6,369 nt of DNA from Nitrospira sp. (GTDB lineage: Bacteria > Nitrospirota > Nitrospiria > Nitrospirales > Nitrospiraceae). Positions within the stretch are counted from its first letter, which is position 1. Each line of letters begins with the position of its first letter. The notes under the pieces are model-generated. The model saw nothing but the letters and a program-made list of their open reading frames with translations, was not told where the DNA came from and did not search any database. The position numbers were made by a program, and so were the translations under genes. The stretch is taken from assembly GCA_012032965.1 (NCBI GenBank), contig JAAUPT010000107.1, positions 1 through 6,369 on the forward strand. The letters are read 5' to 3'. This document shows positions 5,466-6,369 of the stretch, piece after piece.

Positions 5466-6159
5466 TCATCGAAGAAAGGCCGGTGTTCTACTTTCCATCC
5501 GCAACCCTGATTTTCCAAATCGCCGTCCCAACTCTCCATAGATATCCTGCAATGAGAGGTCGTGATACCCCAGAACCATGAGTGTATGAAAGAACAAATC
5601 GGCGACTTCGTAGACGATCTCCTCTTGCTTGCCCCCCCTTCGATGCCAACAAGACCTCTCCGGCTTCTTCCGCCACTTTCTTCAAGATCTTGTCATGGCC
5701 TCCTTCGAACAATTTCGAGGTATAGGAACCGGTCTGGGGGTGAGAACGGCGATCCTGAATCGTACGGAGGATACTTTCAAGAATTCCACCGTGAGCGTCT
5801 TGCGAACTTTCATGAACGAGTTGGCCCTGTTCATCCAGCCTGGAAAAGAAACAGGCTTGTTCGCCCGTGTGGCATGTTGGTCCGACTGGTTGCGCCTTGA
5901 CGAGAATGGTATCGGCGTCACAGTCGATGAATAGTTCCTTGACCTGAAGCGTATGCCCAGATGTTTCGCCCTTTTCCCACAGCCTATTTCGAGACCTACT
6001 CCAAAAATAGACTCTCTTTGTAGCAACGGTCTTGGCCAGTGCCTCTTGGTTCATGTAGCCGAGCATCAACACCGTCCCATCCAGCCAATCCTGAATGACC
6101 GCCGGGAGAAGACCTTGTCCATCGAACTTGAGCTGGTTTGTCGTGGCCAGGTTTGCCAT
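5466..6159 (-). CDS. hisIE: Bifunctional histidine biosynthesis protein HisIE, one frameshift in this sequence
   Basis: Cytoplasmic enzyme for two consecutive steps of histidine synthesis: hydrolysis of phosphoribosyl-ATP to phosphoribosyl-AMP (HisE part) and opening of its adenine ring (HisI part). Corrected for one base it is 230 residues. The cyclohydrolase domain (about 8-115) shows the acidic cluster DCDAD at 79-83. Its zinc-type cysteines C80, C96 and C103 have the family spacing of 16 and 7 (GPTCHTGEQACF). The pyrophosphohydrolase domain (about 126-215) has the MazG-like motif E164E165xxE168 ... E184xxD187. The frame breaks at the G7 run 5638-5632, just before ExxD. Uncorrected translation runs in a wrong frame to 5488. 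With six G it reads SKGGKQEEIVYEVADLFFH and ends at the TGA 5468-5466. The ATG at 6159 is one base after the hisF stop; only a weak GGGG is seen upstream, so coupling to hisF is likely. The frame is open upstream to 6279, but that part overlaps hisF. Confidence 0.95.
5632..5638 (-). other. Frameshift site in hisIE (one extra G in a G7 run)
   Basis: Seven G residues on the minus strand give AAG GGG GGG CAA and a non-homologous tail. Six give AAG GGG GGC AAG CAA and a complete HisE domain ending 54 residues later. This is the longest homopolymer of the four break points and a classic place for length error. Confidence 0.85.
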
Positions 6160-6160
6160 G

Positions 6161-6369
6161 TTACGCGACCCCAGAGGGCAGGCCCGTACGCACGGGGACC
6201 CCACGGTCCCGTAAGTACGACTTTGCTTGGGAAATCGTATAGCTCCGAAAATGGAAAATGGACGCAGCCAAGACCGCATCGGCTTGCCCCTTCACAAACC
6301 CATCGTACAGATGCTCTAGCGTCCCGACTCCACCCGACGCAATCACCGGGATCGACAGGGCTCCTGATA
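6161..6369 (-). CDS. hisF: Imidazole glycerol phosphate synthase cyclase subunit HisF, C-terminal part
   Basis: Only the last 68 residues lie in the window; the gene continues past 6369. HisF is the (beta/alpha)8-barrel partner of the glutaminase HisH, and makes imidazole glycerol phosphate and AICAR from PRFAR. The visible part carries the phosphate-binding loops of the second half-barrel: [16 protein letters not shown] on strand 7 and [12 protein letters not shown] on strand 8. A closing helix follows and ends [16 protein letters not shown]. The C-terminal tail after VPVR is several residues longer than in E. coli HisF. The TAA stop (6163-6161) is separated from the hisIE ATG by a single base, so the two are co-transcribed and probably translationally coupled. 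No frameshift is seen in this part. Confidence 0.95.
   Translation of the reverse strand, partial: SGALSIPVIASGGVGTLEHLYDGFVKGQADAVLAASIFHFRSYTISQAKSYLRDRGVPVRTGLPSGVA

Noticed and set aside
2342..5638. Programmed ribosomal frameshifting or transcriptional slippage as a common explanation
   Set aside because: The four sites share no slippery motif. Two have runs of only 2-4 bases, and it would be extraordinary for four unrelated adjacent housekeeping genes to all use recoding.
5488..6279. A 263-residue version of HisIE starting at 6279
   Set aside because: The first 40 residues overlap hisF in another frame and do not resemble HisI. The tail after residue 216 (176 counted from the ATG at 6159) is out of frame because of the G7 run. 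The supported span is 6159 to 5466.
1..6369. CRISPR array, insertion sequence, toxin-antitoxin or other accessory system
   Set aside because: No regularly spaced repeats, terminal inverted repeats, transposase motifs or small paired genes are seen. The content is conserved housekeeping genes.

Overview
This is a housekeeping stretch of a bacterial chromosome with every recognisable gene on the minus strand. In transcription order (high to low coordinates) it holds: the 3' end of hisF, hisIE, a HIT-family (histidine triad) protein gene, dnaG (primase), rpoD (primary sigma-70 factor), a tRNA with anticodon CAU (best read as tRNA-Ile2), and a coiled-coil/C4 zinc-ribbon protein gene. The last ~230 bases hold a hairpin and what may be the start of a further gene. 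The protein styles (long sigma-70 with an acidic linker, HIT gene ahead of dnaG-rpoD, fused hisIE after hisF) suggest a Gram-negative-type bacterium. My tentative guess is Nitrospirota (Nitrospira-like). This rests on recalled resemblance of the sigma, HIT and HisF proteins, not on a search.

Layout: 6369-5466 is the end of a histidine biosynthesis operon, with hisF and hisIE separated by one base. 5395-5052 is the HIT gene with its own strong Shine-Dalgarno. 5051-4932 is a 120-base gap with a perfect TTGACA -35 box embedded in an inverted repeat, probably the promoter for dnaG-rpoD. 4931-1286 is dnaG then rpoD, two bases apart, with the rpoD ribosome binding site inside the dnaG 3' end. 1285-1138 carries a good sigma-70-type promoter for the tRNA at 1137-1061. 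1007-234 is the zinc-ribbon gene, starting with TTG just below a stem-loop. 233-1 has no complete gene.

How it works together: dnaG (replication priming) and rpoD (housekeeping transcription) form the core of the classic macromolecular-synthesis arrangement, here without rpsU. The CAU tRNA serves translation. hisF and hisIE supply steps of histidine synthesis.

The most important point for a user is that four of the six protein genes visible in full or in part (hisIE, HIT, dnaG, rpoD) are each broken by exactly one single-base indel. Correcting one base restores a full-length, family-typical protein in every case. Two of these genes are essential in bacteria generally, so these are most likely sequencing or assembly errors and not pseudogenes. 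I annotate whole genes and mark each frameshift site. I did not find a novel defence, mobile or metabolic system here. The window is ordinary apart from the indels and some small regulatory structures.
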